A stretch of 64,000 bases of DNA, from assembly GCF_026191915.1 (NCBI RefSeq), contig NZ_JAIMBY010000001.1:1-64000 (forward strand). Direction: 5' to 3'. The first letter of the stretch is position 1. The number at the start of each line of letters is the position of its first letter. Source of the stretch: Acidiphilium sp. PA. GTDB lineage: Bacteria > Pseudomonadota > Alphaproteobacteria > Acetobacterales > Acetobacteraceae. A program made the translations under genes and the position numbers. The notes under the pieces were generated by a model that was not told the origin of the DNA, did not search any database, and saw only the letters and a program-made list of their open reading frames with translations. This document shows, in pieces, positions 34,782 through 42,186 of the stretch.

Positions 34782-35360
34782 TCAGAGGAACGCCATCACG
34801 CCGATGCCGCCAACGAACGCGAGCGCACCAAGGCCGATGGCGGCGAAGCCGAAGGCGACGATTTCGGTCACGACCGAAACCGAGGCGAGCACGATGGCGA
34901 TCTGCAGCGCGCCCACCGCGATTTCCAGAAAATGATAGCGTTCCAGCTGGTGGTCGCGCGCTTCGGTCTGGCGCAGCGCCTGTTGCTTGAGCTGCGCCTT
35001 GCCTTCCCGGCCGGCGGGGTCGGATGCCTCCTTGGCGGCACGGGCTTCCGCCGCGCGCGCCAGCGCCTGCGCCGTCGCATCGCTGCCATGGGTCGCGAGC
35101 GCGGACAATGTGGCGGCCTGGCTCGACGCGATATCCGCCTTGATCGATTTCGCCTGGTAGAATGCCCAGGTATCGCTGACCGCGATCTGTTTGGCGATGT
35201 AATCGTTCTGCGCGGATTTTTCGCCCATTTCGCAGATCGCAAGGGCGGCCGCGAGAATGCCGATCACCAGCGCCATCCGCCGGGCATGATGCGCTTCGGG
35301 GTGTTCCTTCAGATGCTGGTGCCGTTCCAGACTGTCCGTCGCGGTTTCAATTCCGTCCAT
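34782..35360 (-). CDS. DUF4337-type membrane protein
   Basis: 192 aa. One membrane helix near 28-46 (MALVIGILAAALAICEMG), a soluble helical region (50-145) with NDYIAKQIAVSDTWAFYQAKSIKAD in pieces, and two hydrophobic segments at the C-terminus (about 150-190). This is the DUF4337 layout; function unknown. ATG 35360 is chosen because an open frame further upstream runs into the tRNA gene. It lies 41 bases downstream of tRNA-Phe on the same strand. Confidence 0.8.
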   Translation of the reverse strand: MDGIETATDSLERHQHLKEHPEAHHARRMALVIGILAAALAICEMGEKSAQNDYIAKQIAVSDTWAFYQAKSIKADIASSQAATLSALATHGSDATAQALARAAEARAAKEASDPAGREGKAQLKQQALRQTEARDHQLERYHFLEIAVGALQIAIVLASVSVVTEIVAFGFAAIGLGALAFVGGIGVMAFL

Positions 35361-35401
35361 GAGGTTTCGCCCTGTCAGACCAAGCCGGGTTAGGAGGAAA
35401 A

Positions 35402-35477
35402 TGGTGCCCAGGGGCGGAATCGAACCACCGACACTGCGATTTTCAGTCGCATGCTCTACCAACTGAGCTACCTGGGC
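35402..35477 (-). tRNA. tRNA-Phe (anticodon GAA)
   Basis: 76 nt including an encoded CCA (35402-35404). The minus strand reads GCCCAGG-TA-GCTC-AGTTGGTA-GAGC for acceptor and D arm, then the anticodon stem TGCGA/TCGCA around the loop CTGAAAA (GAA), the variable loop GTGTC, the T arm GGTGG-TTCGATT-CCGCC, and the acceptor CCTGGGC with discriminator A. All stems pair. Confidence 0.97.
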
Positions 35478-35492
35478 CGCGCGTGAAGAGGG

Positions 35493-35520
35493 GTCTAGCC
35501 GATGCGGGGTTTGGCATCAA
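35493..35520 (-). promoter_or_regulatory. Candidate promoter of tRNA-Phe
   Basis: On the minus strand TTGATG (35520-35515) and CTAGAC (35498-35493) are 16 bases apart, ending 16 bases before the tRNA 5' end. The fit to -35/-10 is moderate. Confidence 0.35.
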
Positions 35521-35576
35521 GAGCAAGGCGGGATGTGTTGCCGTTTTATGGCAGTGACGCGAAAAACACTTATGAA

Positions 35577-35837
35577 TCAGTTTTTTAAGGCGACCGCTTC
35601 AGGCATTTCGATGTCGATTTCGAGGGTGGAGATCGTACCGTCGCGGTCGAGTTTGACTTTGACCTTCTCGCGGTCGATCGCAATGTGCTTGGCAATGACC
35701 GCCAGAATCTCCTCCTGCAGGATCGCCGCGAGGTCGGACTTGCCGGACAGCGCGCGTTCGTGGGCCAGCAGCAGCTGCAGGCGCTCGCGCGCCACCGGTG
35801 CGGTGCGCGTGCGCGTGAAGAACCCGAAAATGCTCAT
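35577..35837 (-). CDS. minE: Cell division topological specificity factor MinE
   Basis: 86 aa. Displaces MinC from MinD and drives Min oscillation so that FtsZ rings form at mid-cell. [14 protein letters not shown] is the membrane-targeting N-terminus, [14 protein letters not shown] the anti-MinCD helix, and [21 protein letters not shown] the dimer domain. ATG 35837 overlaps the minD stop (ATGA). Last gene of minCDE. Confidence 0.96.
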   Translation of the reverse strand: MSIFGFFTRTRTAPVARERLQLLLAHERALSGKSDLAAILQEEILAVIAKHIAIDREKVKVKLDRDGTISTLEIDIEMPEAVALKN

Positions 35838-36649
35838 GCGACACTCCGGCCGAACCACCGGCTCATCAAACTCTTTTTCTCGACCGGCATGGTGACCGCG
35901 ATGGTCTCGCCCAGCAGGCGCCGGGCGGCTTCGGCATAGGCGCGGGCCGGGCCGGAGAGCGGGTTGTGCAGCGTGACCGGGCAGCCGACGTTGGAGGCTT
36001 TCAGCACGTCCTCGCTGTCGGGGATGATGCCGAGCAGCGGGATCGCCAGGATTTCCAGGACGTCCTCAACCTTGAGCATCTCACCGCGTGCGGCACGGGT
36101 GGCATCGTAGCGGGTGAGCAGAAGATGTTTTTCGATCGTCTCGCCGGCTTCGGCGCGGGCGGTCTTGGAATCGAGCAGGCCGATGATACGATCGGAGTCG
36201 CGGACCGAGGAGACTTCGGGGTTGGTCACCACCACGGCCATATCGGCATGGCGCATCGCGAGTGTCGCGCCACGCTCGATGCCGGCCGGGCTGTCACACA
36301 CGATCCAGTCGAATTTTTCCCGCAATTCATCGATCACCCGCTCCACCCCTTCGGGGGTCAGGGCGTCCTTGTCGCGGGTCTGCGAGGCGGGCAGCAGCGA
36401 AAGGGTTTCAACCCGCTTGTCGCGGATCAGGGCCTGGGCGAGTTTGGCGTCGCCCTGCACGACATTGACCAGATCGAACACGACGCGCCGCTCCGCCCCC
36501 ATGATGAGGTCGAGGTTGCGCAGACCGACGTCGAAATCGACGACGACGACGTTTTTGCCGGCCTGGGCGAGCGCTGCACCCAGTGCGGCCGACGAGGTGG
36601 TTTTACCGACCCCGCCCTTGCCCGATGTAACGACCAGAACCTTCGACAT
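35834..36649 (-). CDS. minD: Septum site-determining ATPase MinD
   Basis: 271-aa deviant Walker ATPase. [21 protein letters not shown] is the signature loop, [17 protein letters not shown] switch I, and [13 protein letters not shown] switch II; the C-terminal amphipathic helix is likely at the end ([11 protein letters not shown]) and inserts in the membrane. Recruits MinC. ATG 36649 begins directly at the P-loop strand; longer readings are not MinD-like. Confidence 0.97.
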   Translation of the reverse strand: MSKVLVVTSGKGGVGKTTSSAALGAALAQAGKNVVVVDFDVGLRNLDLIMGAERRVVFDLVNVVQGDAKLAQALIRDKRVETLSLLPASQTRDKDALTPEGVERVIDELREKFDWIVCDSPAGIERGATLAMRHADMAVVVTNPEVSSVRDSDRIIGLLDSKTARAEAGETIEKHLLLTRYDATRAARGEMLKVEDVLEILAIPLLGIIPDSEDVLKASNVGCPVTLHNPLSGPARAYAEAARRLLGETIAVTMPVEKKSLMSRWFGRSVA

Positions 36650-36720
36650 GTATTCTCTTCCTTCAATCCCGCCCCGCAGGGCGCAAACAGTCCAGTATGA
36701 TGCCGCAGGGCGCGGGCATC

Positions 36721-37461
36721 CTATTCGAGGGCCGCGAGACGCAGTTCCTTGTCGTCGAGCCAGACCTGGACCGGCTTGCCTTGCAGGCCGTGGCCCCAAT
36801 GGTCCGCGGTACGGTATAGCCCATCGATCGCGAGAAGCTCGGCGGCGAGCCTGGTGCAGAAAATGCGCGCCTCGGCACCACCCAGCAGCCCGGCCACGGC
36901 GCGGCCGCGCAGGGTGCCATAAATATGGATCGAGCCGCCGGCGATGATTTCCGCCCCCGACGAGACCGGCCCGATCACCGTGACATCACCCTCCTCGAAC
37001 ACGATCGACTGGCCGGAGCGGACCGGCCGGTTGATCAGCAGCGAAGGGCGGCGGACGGGTTCGGGCGGTGGCGGTTCGGGCGGGGTTGGCGCGGCGGCTT
37101 CCGGGAGGTCGATGAATTTGTCCGGCTTGCCTTCGCGGCCAGGCGCGGCGAGCGTGGCGCCGAACCAGGGTGTGCCGCGCAGGGCGGCCATATCGACACC
37201 TTCAACGCCGATAATCCGGAGGTCGCGCGCTTCGAGGGCGGCGAGCACCTGGGCGGGATCGTCATCGGCTTCGGCCATGGCAGACAGGTTGACCACCACC
37301 GGCCGGTCGACGAAAAAGCCGGCGGACCGGGCCATCTGTTGGTCAAGCGCCGTCAACCAGGCCTCGAACGGCGGTTCGGGGACTACGATCAGCGCCATGA
37401 ACGACCGGCCACGAATCCGGATCGCCGGTAAGGGGACTGTAGTGTTCGACACGATCAGCAC
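36721..37461 (-). CDS. minC: Septum site-determining protein MinC
   Basis: 246 aa. Inhibits FtsZ polymerisation at the poles. N-terminal MinC domain (about 1-110), a Pro-rich linker (PPEPPPPEPVRRP), then a C-terminal beta-helix with RSGQSIVFEEGDVTVIGPVSSGAEIIAGGSIHIYGTLRGRA in pieces, the classic MinC_C repeat pattern. Start GTG 37461 is the longest; GTG 37452 is possible. First gene of minCDE, 71 bases before minD. Confidence 0.93.
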   Translation of the reverse strand: MLIVSNTTVPLPAIRIRGRSFMALIVVPEPPFEAWLTALDQQMARSAGFFVDRPVVVNLSAMAEADDDPAQVLAALEARDLRIIGVEGVDMAALRGTPWFGATLAAPGREGKPDKFIDLPEAAAPTPPEPPPPEPVRRPSLLINRPVRSGQSIVFEEGDVTVIGPVSSGAEIIAGGSIHIYGTLRGRAVAGLLGGAEARIFCTRLAAELLAIDGLYRTADHWGHGLQGKPVQVWLDDKELRLAALE

Positions 37462-37831
37462 CTAGCGGTCCGTGCTCGACCGCGTCAACCGATGATTGCG
37501 GTCGGGCGGTGGATCTGGCGAATTCGCTTGCGGATTCAGCACTGTTGGCAAGCGGCCATTACAGTGCCGTGATGGTGAGACAGTTGGTGCGACTCGGATC
37601 TGACCGGCCACGCGCCGATACTGTCACGAACCGGCCGGGCGCAGTCGCCAGTGTAGCGCCGGCAGCGATCCCGCGTCCAAAAGCGCGATGCCCATCAGCC
37701 GCCCCAAGCCCGCACCGTCCCCGCAAGCGCAACACCGCAATCCACCCCAACCAACCCCCAAACAAAGAATCTAACAAACCCCCTAACAAACCCCTTTCTC
37801 ACCCCCCACCCCGCATGGTTTATATGCGGTC
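37462..37831. other. Intergenic region between minC and the proline-rich gene, no gene seen
   Basis: Divergent promoter region. The last hundred bases (37722-37817) are a C-rich, G-poor tract with repeated AACAAACCCCC-like units, extending into the C-rich gene that follows. Open frames here are low-complexity (Pro/Asn/Lys) and unlikely to be real. Confidence 0.55.
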
Positions 37832-38563
37832 ATGATCGCAAACGCGCCGTTCATGCCTGCCGACCCGACCGAGCGCTTCGCGGTGATCTTCCGTGCCCTG
37901 CAGCGCTCGGTCGCCGACAACGGCTACCGCCTCAAAATCCACGGCCCGCTCATCGTCCTGATCTGGAACTACCTCGCCCGCCAGATCGCCCGCTTCGCCC
38001 GCATCGCATCCCGCCCACCCCAATCCCCCCGCATCCGCACCCGCGCTCCCAAACCGGTCGAGCGCGAACCCGCCACCGCCACCCCCAATCCCAAACCCAA
38101 ACCACCCCTCACGCTCCCGCGCGGCTTCGCCTGGCTCATCCGCCTGCTCCCCAACGGCCCCGCCACCGTCGTCGGCGGTGCCGCCGCCCGCGCCGATCTC
38201 CAGCTTTTCATGGAAGACCCCATCGTGCTGGACCTGCTCGCCACCCACCCCAGCCTCGGCCGCATCCTCCGCCCCCTCCACACCATGCTCGGCCTGCGTC
38301 CCCCCCAAATCATCAAACGCCCCAGAAAACCCCGGCGCGAACCCACAGGCGAACCAAAACCCCGCCCCAAACGCCCCCGCCCCAAGCGCCAGCCCGACTT
38401 CATGGCCCAATACAAAGTCAACCCCGACGGCAGCATCGACTTCACCCCCGAACAACTCCGCGACATCCTCGGCCCACCCCCACCACCCGTCCCGCCCTGG
38501 CACCACCCTTTCGTGCCCTCCTTCGACGCCAAAAAAATGTGGCGCAAAGGCCCGCGCGGCTGA
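37832..38563 (+). CDS. Proline- and arginine-rich protein of unknown function
   Basis: 243 aa. A helical N-terminus (1-55: DPTERFAVIFRALQRSVADN, IVLIWNYLARQIARFARIA), a basic Pro-rich linker, a second conserved block (about 90-150: LPRGFAWLIRLLPNGPATV, FMEDPIVLDLLATHPSLGR), another basic linker, and an acidic-aromatic tail ending with WHHPFVPSFDAKKMWRKG. No signal peptide or clear membrane span. A second copy of the tail is at 1-82 of this window, so it belongs to a paralogous family in this genome. The sense strand is very C-rich. Not assignable to a known family. Confidence 0.8.
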   Translation: MIANAPFMPADPTERFAVIFRALQRSVADNGYRLKIHGPLIVLIWNYLARQIARFARIASRPPQSPRIRTRAPKPVEREPATATPNPKPKPPLTLPRGFAWLIRLLPNGPATVVGGAAARADLQLFMEDPIVLDLLATHPSLGRILRPLHTMLGLRPPQIIKRPRKPRREPTGEPKPRPKRPRPKRQPDFMAQYKVNPDGSIDFTPEQLRDILGPPPPPVPPWHHPFVPSFDAKKMWRKGPRG

Positions 38564-38609
38564 TGCACGCCTAAATCGTTACGAAAACGAAACAATACAC
38601 CCAAAAACC

Positions 38610-38690
38610 AAGGGAAGTTCTTCTTTTTTGTGAACAAAAAAGAAGCAAAAAAAACTTTGTTCATTTGGGTCTGCGCTTTTGAAAACACCT
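38610..38690. repeat. Left half of hairpin repeat R4
   Basis: AAGGGAAG, the CTTCTTTTTTGT hairpin, A-rich tract and TTTGTTCATTTGGGTCTG match the left half of R1, as do the bases upstream to 38482 (which pair with window position 1). After about 38690 the match to R1 stops; the right half is found at 39041. Confidence 0.85.
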
Positions 38691-38706
38691 GGGTATCGGG
38701 CGTCGA

Positions 38707-38991
38707 TCAAGCTTTGGGTCGGTTGGTATCGGTTGGTCTTTTGGGGTCCCGCCGAAACGCCGCATGGTGTCGTTCAGTCACGGTAAAATCAACCTGCCGG
38801 CACAGCGCGGGCCAGGCGATGGCGTCTTGCGGGGTGGGTGGGGCGCTGAAGATCAGCAGATTGCCGAAGAAGAAGCCGGGGTTGGTTGGGGTGCGGATGA
38901 CGAGGTAGTCGGCGCGTTCGATCACCTGGCCGTCGAAGCGGTGGAACAGGAGGTCGGTTCTGATGCCAAGGGATCGATCGTTTCGCAGCAT
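38707..38991 (-). pseudogene. Remnant of a GNAT acetyltransferase (N-terminal part)
   Basis: The minus-strand frame begins with ATG 38991, preceded by AAGGA four bases upstream, and encodes GIRTDLLFHRFDGQVIERADYL, LVIRTPTNPGFFFGNLLIF and TPQDAIAWPALCRQ (in pieces), the start of a GNAT subfamily whose members I recall as roughly 200-250 aa. Resemblance ends about residue 67 and a stop follows at residue 94, so the acetyl-CoA binding half is missing. It lies exactly between the two halves of hairpin repeat R4, which suggests a deletion or recombination through the repeat. Confidence 0.65.
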
Positions 38992-39040
38992 AGGGTCCTT
39001 CCCATGAAGTATGTGGGCGCCGCCGGCACGGACCAGATCG

Positions 39041-39093
39041 ACCAGAGTTTTTTGCTTCTTTTTTTGCAAAAAAAGAAGTGCTTCGCCTGCCTT
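39041..39093. repeat. Right half of hairpin repeat R4
   Basis: CCAGAGTTTTTTGCTTCTTT with a following A-rich AAAAAAAGAAG hairpin and GCTTCGCCTGCCTT match the right half of R1 and R5. It is separated from the left half by the acetyltransferase remnant. Confidence 0.8.
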
Positions 39094-39112
39094 GAACCAT
39101 GAACGCCGTCGG

Positions 39113-39805
39113 TCAGGCGGCGTCGTGGAAGATGATGCCGAGGGTGTGGCGCTGGCCGGCGCGGATGGTGCTGACGCCGTGGCGGAGGATGACCCGGTGA
39201 TCGCCGCGGCTGCCGCGGACCGGGCGGCTGTTGACCGCGAAGACGACCGCATCGCCCCTTCCGAGCGGAACGACGCCAGCCCGGGATTGCCGGCGGGGGC
39301 GTTGTTCGGTGAGGACGAATTCGCCGCCTTCGAAATCGGTGCCCGGCGTCGAGAGCAGGGTTGCGACCTGGAGCGGAAAGATTTGAGGGCCGTAGATGTC
39401 CTGGTGGAGGCAGTTGTAGTCGCCGGCACGGTATTGCAGCAGCAGCGGGGTTGGTTTGGTCTGGCCGGCGGCGTGGCAGTTCGCGATGAAATCGGCATGG
39501 TCGGCGGGGAAGCGGGTTTCGATGGCGAGGCGCTCGTGCCAGCGGTTGGCGAGCGGGGCCAGGGCTGCGTAAAGGCTGCGGCGCAGGCGGGCGACCAAGG
39601 GGGGCAGTTGGTAGGCGAAGTAGCGGTATTCGCCTTCGCCATAGCCGTGGCGGCCCATGACGACGTGTTTGCGGAAATGCGACGGGTCGCTGTAAAGCGC
39701 GACGGTTTCGGTGCATTCGTCCGCGCTGAGCAGGCGCGGCAGGACGGCCCAGCCTTGCTCGTCGAGCGATGCGATAGTGGCTTGCCAATCGATTGCGGCG
39801 GTCAT
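39113..39805 (-). CDS. 2-oxoglutarate/Fe(II) oxygenase (Oxygenase-NA type)
   Basis: 230 aa. Iron ligands appear as HQDIYG (His, Asp; about 145-150) and a distal His in RAGQRHTLGIIFHD, with LQVATLLSTPGTDFEGGEF between. It is a PF09859-type prolyl-hydroxylase-like protein. ATG 39805 overlaps the ada stop (ATGA), so it is translated with Ada. By association it may repair alkylated DNA oxidatively, as AlkB does, although it is not AlkB itself. Confidence 0.85.
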   Translation of the reverse strand: MTAAIDWQATIASLDEQGWAVLPRLLSADECTETVALYSDPSHFRKHVVMGRHGYGEGEYRYFAYQLPPLVARLRRSLYAALAPLANRWHERLAIETRFPADHADFIANCHAAGQTKPTPLLLQYRAGDYNCLHQDIYGPQIFPLQVATLLSTPGTDFEGGEFVLTEQRPRRQSRAGVVPLGRGDAVVFAVNSRPVRGSRGDHRVILRHGVSTIRAGQRHTLGIIFHDAA

Positions 39806-40863
39806 GCGGTGGTTTCCTGTTCGAGCAGGCGGCGTTTGCGTTCGATGCCCCAGCGGTAGCCGGACAGAGTGCCATCCGTGCGGATGACGCGATGGCAGGG
39901 GATGGCGATCGCGATGGTATTCGCGGCGCAGGCCCCGGCGACCGCGCGGGTGGCGCTGGGGGTGCCGATGGCGCGGGCGATCTCGGCATAGGTTGCGGTC
40001 TGGCCTGGCGGGATGGCGCGCAGGGCCTGCCAGACGCGCTGCTGGAAGGCGGTGCCGCGGATATCGAGCGCGAGGTCGGCTGGCTGGCGCGGGGTTTCAA
40101 TCAGGCCGACGACGCGGGCGATGAGGGATTGGTATGCGGGATCATCGCCGATAAGGGTGGCGTTGGGAAACCGGGTTTCAAGGTCGTGGATCAGCGCCTC
40201 GGGCTCGTCCCCGAGCAGGATGGCGACGACGCCCTGGGTGCTGGAGGCGACCAGGATGGCACCGAGGCTGCATTGGCCGACGGCGAAGCGGATGGTCTCG
40301 CTGGCGCCGCCAGCGCGGTAGCGGGTGGGGGTCATGCCGAGCAGGGCGGTGGATCGGGCGTAGAAACGACCGCTGGATTGGAAACCGGACTCGTAGATCG
40401 CCTCGGTCACGCCACCGGCATTGGGCAAGGCGGCGCGCAGGCGGCCGGCGCGCCGGGCTTCGGCGTAGTGTTTCGGGGTGAGGCCGGTGATCGCCTTGAA
40501 ACTGCGATGGAAATGCCCGGGGCTGAGGCCGGCGGCGGCGGCGAGCCGGGTGAGGCTGGGCGGTTCGGCGGCGGATTCGATCTGGCGGCAGGCGGCCTCG
40601 ATACGGGCGACGAGGGCGGATCGGGGGCCGGGGTCGTCCGGCCGGCAGCGCAGGCAGGGGCGAAAGCCGGCGGCGCGGGCGGCGGATGGGGAGGCATGGA
40701 GGGCGATGTTGGCGGGGTTGGCGTGGCGCGACGGGCACGACGGGCGGCAATAGACGCCGGTGGTGGCGACGGAATACCAGAAAGTGCCATCGGCGGTGCG
40801 GTCACGCACGGTGATCTGGGCGAGGCGGGGATCTTGTACGATACGGTTGAAGTGGGTCGGCAT
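39802..40863 (-). CDS. ada: Ada: bifunctional transcriptional activator and O6-methylguanine-DNA methyltransferase
   Basis: 353 aa, full three-part Ada. N-terminal zinc domain with TTGVYCRPSCPSR and FRPCLRCRPD (methylphosphotriester-accepting Cys in VYCRPSC); central AraC-type HTH (about 85-185, LSPGHFHRSFKAITGLTP); C-terminal methyltransferase with TAFQQRVWQALRAIPPGQT and the active-site AIPCHRVIRTDG. Methylation of the N-domain turns it into an activator. First gene of ada-oxygenase. The downstream side of the promoter lies in the 40.9 kb repeat region. Confidence 0.96.
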   Translation of the reverse strand: MPTHFNRIVQDPRLAQITVRDRTADGTFWYSVATTGVYCRPSCPSRHANPANIALHASPSAARAAGFRPCLRCRPDDPGPRSALVARIEAACRQIESAAEPPSLTRLAAAAGLSPGHFHRSFKAITGLTPKHYAEARRAGRLRAALPNAGGVTEAIYESGFQSSGRFYARSTALLGMTPTRYRAGGASETIRFAVGQCSLGAILVASSTQGVVAILLGDEPEALIHDLETRFPNATLIGDDPAYQSLIARVVGLIETPRQPADLALDIRGTAFQQRVWQALRAIPPGQTATYAEIARAIGTPSATRAVAGACAANTIAIAIPCHRVIRTDGTLSGYRWGIERKRRLLEQETTA

Positions 40864-40904
40864 GGTATTTGTCCTGGAGATCGGGGCGATGAGGTAGGTG
40901 AGGA

Positions 40905-41045
40905 CAAGGAAGTCTTCTTTTTTGTGAACAAAAAAGAAGCAAAAAAAACTTTGTTAATTTGGGACTGAGCGCGTGAAAACGCCCGTGCCCCAGATTCAAA
41001 AAGTTTTTTGCTTCTTTTTTTCAAAAAAGAAGTCCTCCCTTGCCT
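40905..41045. repeat. Composite hairpin repeat, copy R5
   Basis: Complete copy: CAAGGAAGTCTTCTTTTTTG with its A-rich partner, TTTGTTAATTTGGGACTGAG, GTGAAAACGCCCGTG, CCCCAGATTC, AAAAAGTTTTTTGCTTC and its complement, ending CCTCCCTTGCC. It lies between the start of ada and the end of the Gfo/Idh gene, both on the minus strand. It has a single central unit, unlike R1. Confidence 0.85.
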
Positions 41046-41108
41046 TGCGCTCACTTAACCAGACCGGCGCCACGCTGAAACTCCGTTCCCTGCTTTCGAA
41101 TCCAGATT

Positions 41109-42077
41109 TCAGCGGATCAACCCGGAGGCGACGGCGCGGGCGCGGCTTGCGGTGATCGAGGCGGCGACGGCGATGGCGGCTTCGAGGGCGCGGCGGCCGG
41201 CGGCGGCGTCGACCAGGACGGGGGCGCCGTCGAGGCAGGCGGCGTGGAAGGCGGCGTGTTCGGCGGCGAGGGCGTCGTGCTCGTCCCAGCTTGCGGTTTC
41301 GATGCCGAATTCCTCAAAGCCGGGGAGTGCGATGCCGCGGTCGCGGCCGATCAGGGTGAGTTTTTTGGTGGCGAAATCGACGGTCAGGTAGCCGGATTCG
41401 GCGAAGATGCGCATTTTTCGTTCGGTTTTCAGCGAGATGCGGCTGGCGGTGATGGTGGCGACGCAGCCATCGGCGAAGTGGACGCGGGCGTTGGCGATAT
41501 CGTCGTGCGCGCTGGCGACGGCGGCGCCGACGGCATCGACGCTGTCGATTTTCTGACCGACCAGGGCGAGCACGAGGTCGAGGTCGTGGATCATGAGGTC
41601 GAGGATGACCGAGACATCGGTGCCGCGGGGTTTGAAGGGGGCGACGCGGACGGCTTCGATATAGAGCGGGCGGCCCATGCGGGCGGCGACGGCGCCGTGG
41701 GCGGCGGAGAATCGCTCGAGGTGGCCGACCTGAAGGACAAGGCCGCGGGCGGTGGCGGCGGCGGCGAGTTGATCGGCCTCCTGAAGTGTCGCCGCGATCG
41801 GTTTTTCGATCAGGACGTGGCGGCCGGCCGCGAGGGATTGCATGGCGAGGGGGAAATGGGCATCGGCCGGAGCGGCGATGATCAGGGCGTCGGCGGCTGC
41901 GATCAGGGCATCGAGCGGCAGGGCGGGGCAGTTGGCCTCGGCCGCGACGAGGGTGGCGCGGGCGGCATCGGGATCGTGCAGGCCGACCAGGACGGCGCGT
42001 TCGGCCGCCGCCGTTTTCAGGGCGTGGAACCGCCCGAAATGTCCTGCACCGATCACACCGACCTTGAGCCTGTCCAC
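41109..42077 (-). CDS. Gfo/Idh/MocA family oxidoreductase
   Basis: 322 aa. N-terminal Rossmann motif GVIGAGHFGRFHA, then VLIEKPIAATLQEAD (the conserved EKP), VGHLERFSAAH, and a C-terminal domain with LMIHDLDLVLALV and NARVHFADGCVATITASR. This subgroup in alphaproteobacteria often sits with lpxA-lpxB genes and may act on UDP-sugars for lipid A, but no lpx gene is nearby here. Start taken as GTG 42077 at the Rossmann strand. Divergent from secD. Confidence 0.85.
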   Translation of the reverse strand: MDRLKVGVIGAGHFGRFHALKTAAAERAVLVGLHDPDAARATLVAAEANCPALPLDALIAAADALIIAAPADAHFPLAMQSLAAGRHVLIEKPIAATLQEADQLAAAATARGLVLQVGHLERFSAAHGAVAARMGRPLYIEAVRVAPFKPRGTDVSVILDLMIHDLDLVLALVGQKIDSVDAVGAAVASAHDDIANARVHFADGCVATITASRISLKTERKMRIFAESGYLTVDFATKKLTLIGRDRGIALPGFEEFGIETASWDEHDALAAEHAAFHAACLDGAPVLVDAAAGRRALEAAIAVAASITASRARAVASGLIR

Positions 42078-42186
42078 CGCAATCCTCCCGAATTGGGGCC
42101 ACACTTGCACGCGCAAGCCGGCCCCGCCATACCACCCCCGCCCGCCCGCCCACTGTCGCGGCACGTTCAAGGACCCACTGCCGACC

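Noticed and set aside
37509-37835. Plus-strand open frame of 108 aa before the proline-rich gene
   Set aside because: Low-complexity Pro/Asn/Lys from the C-rich tract; overlaps the start of the better supported gene.
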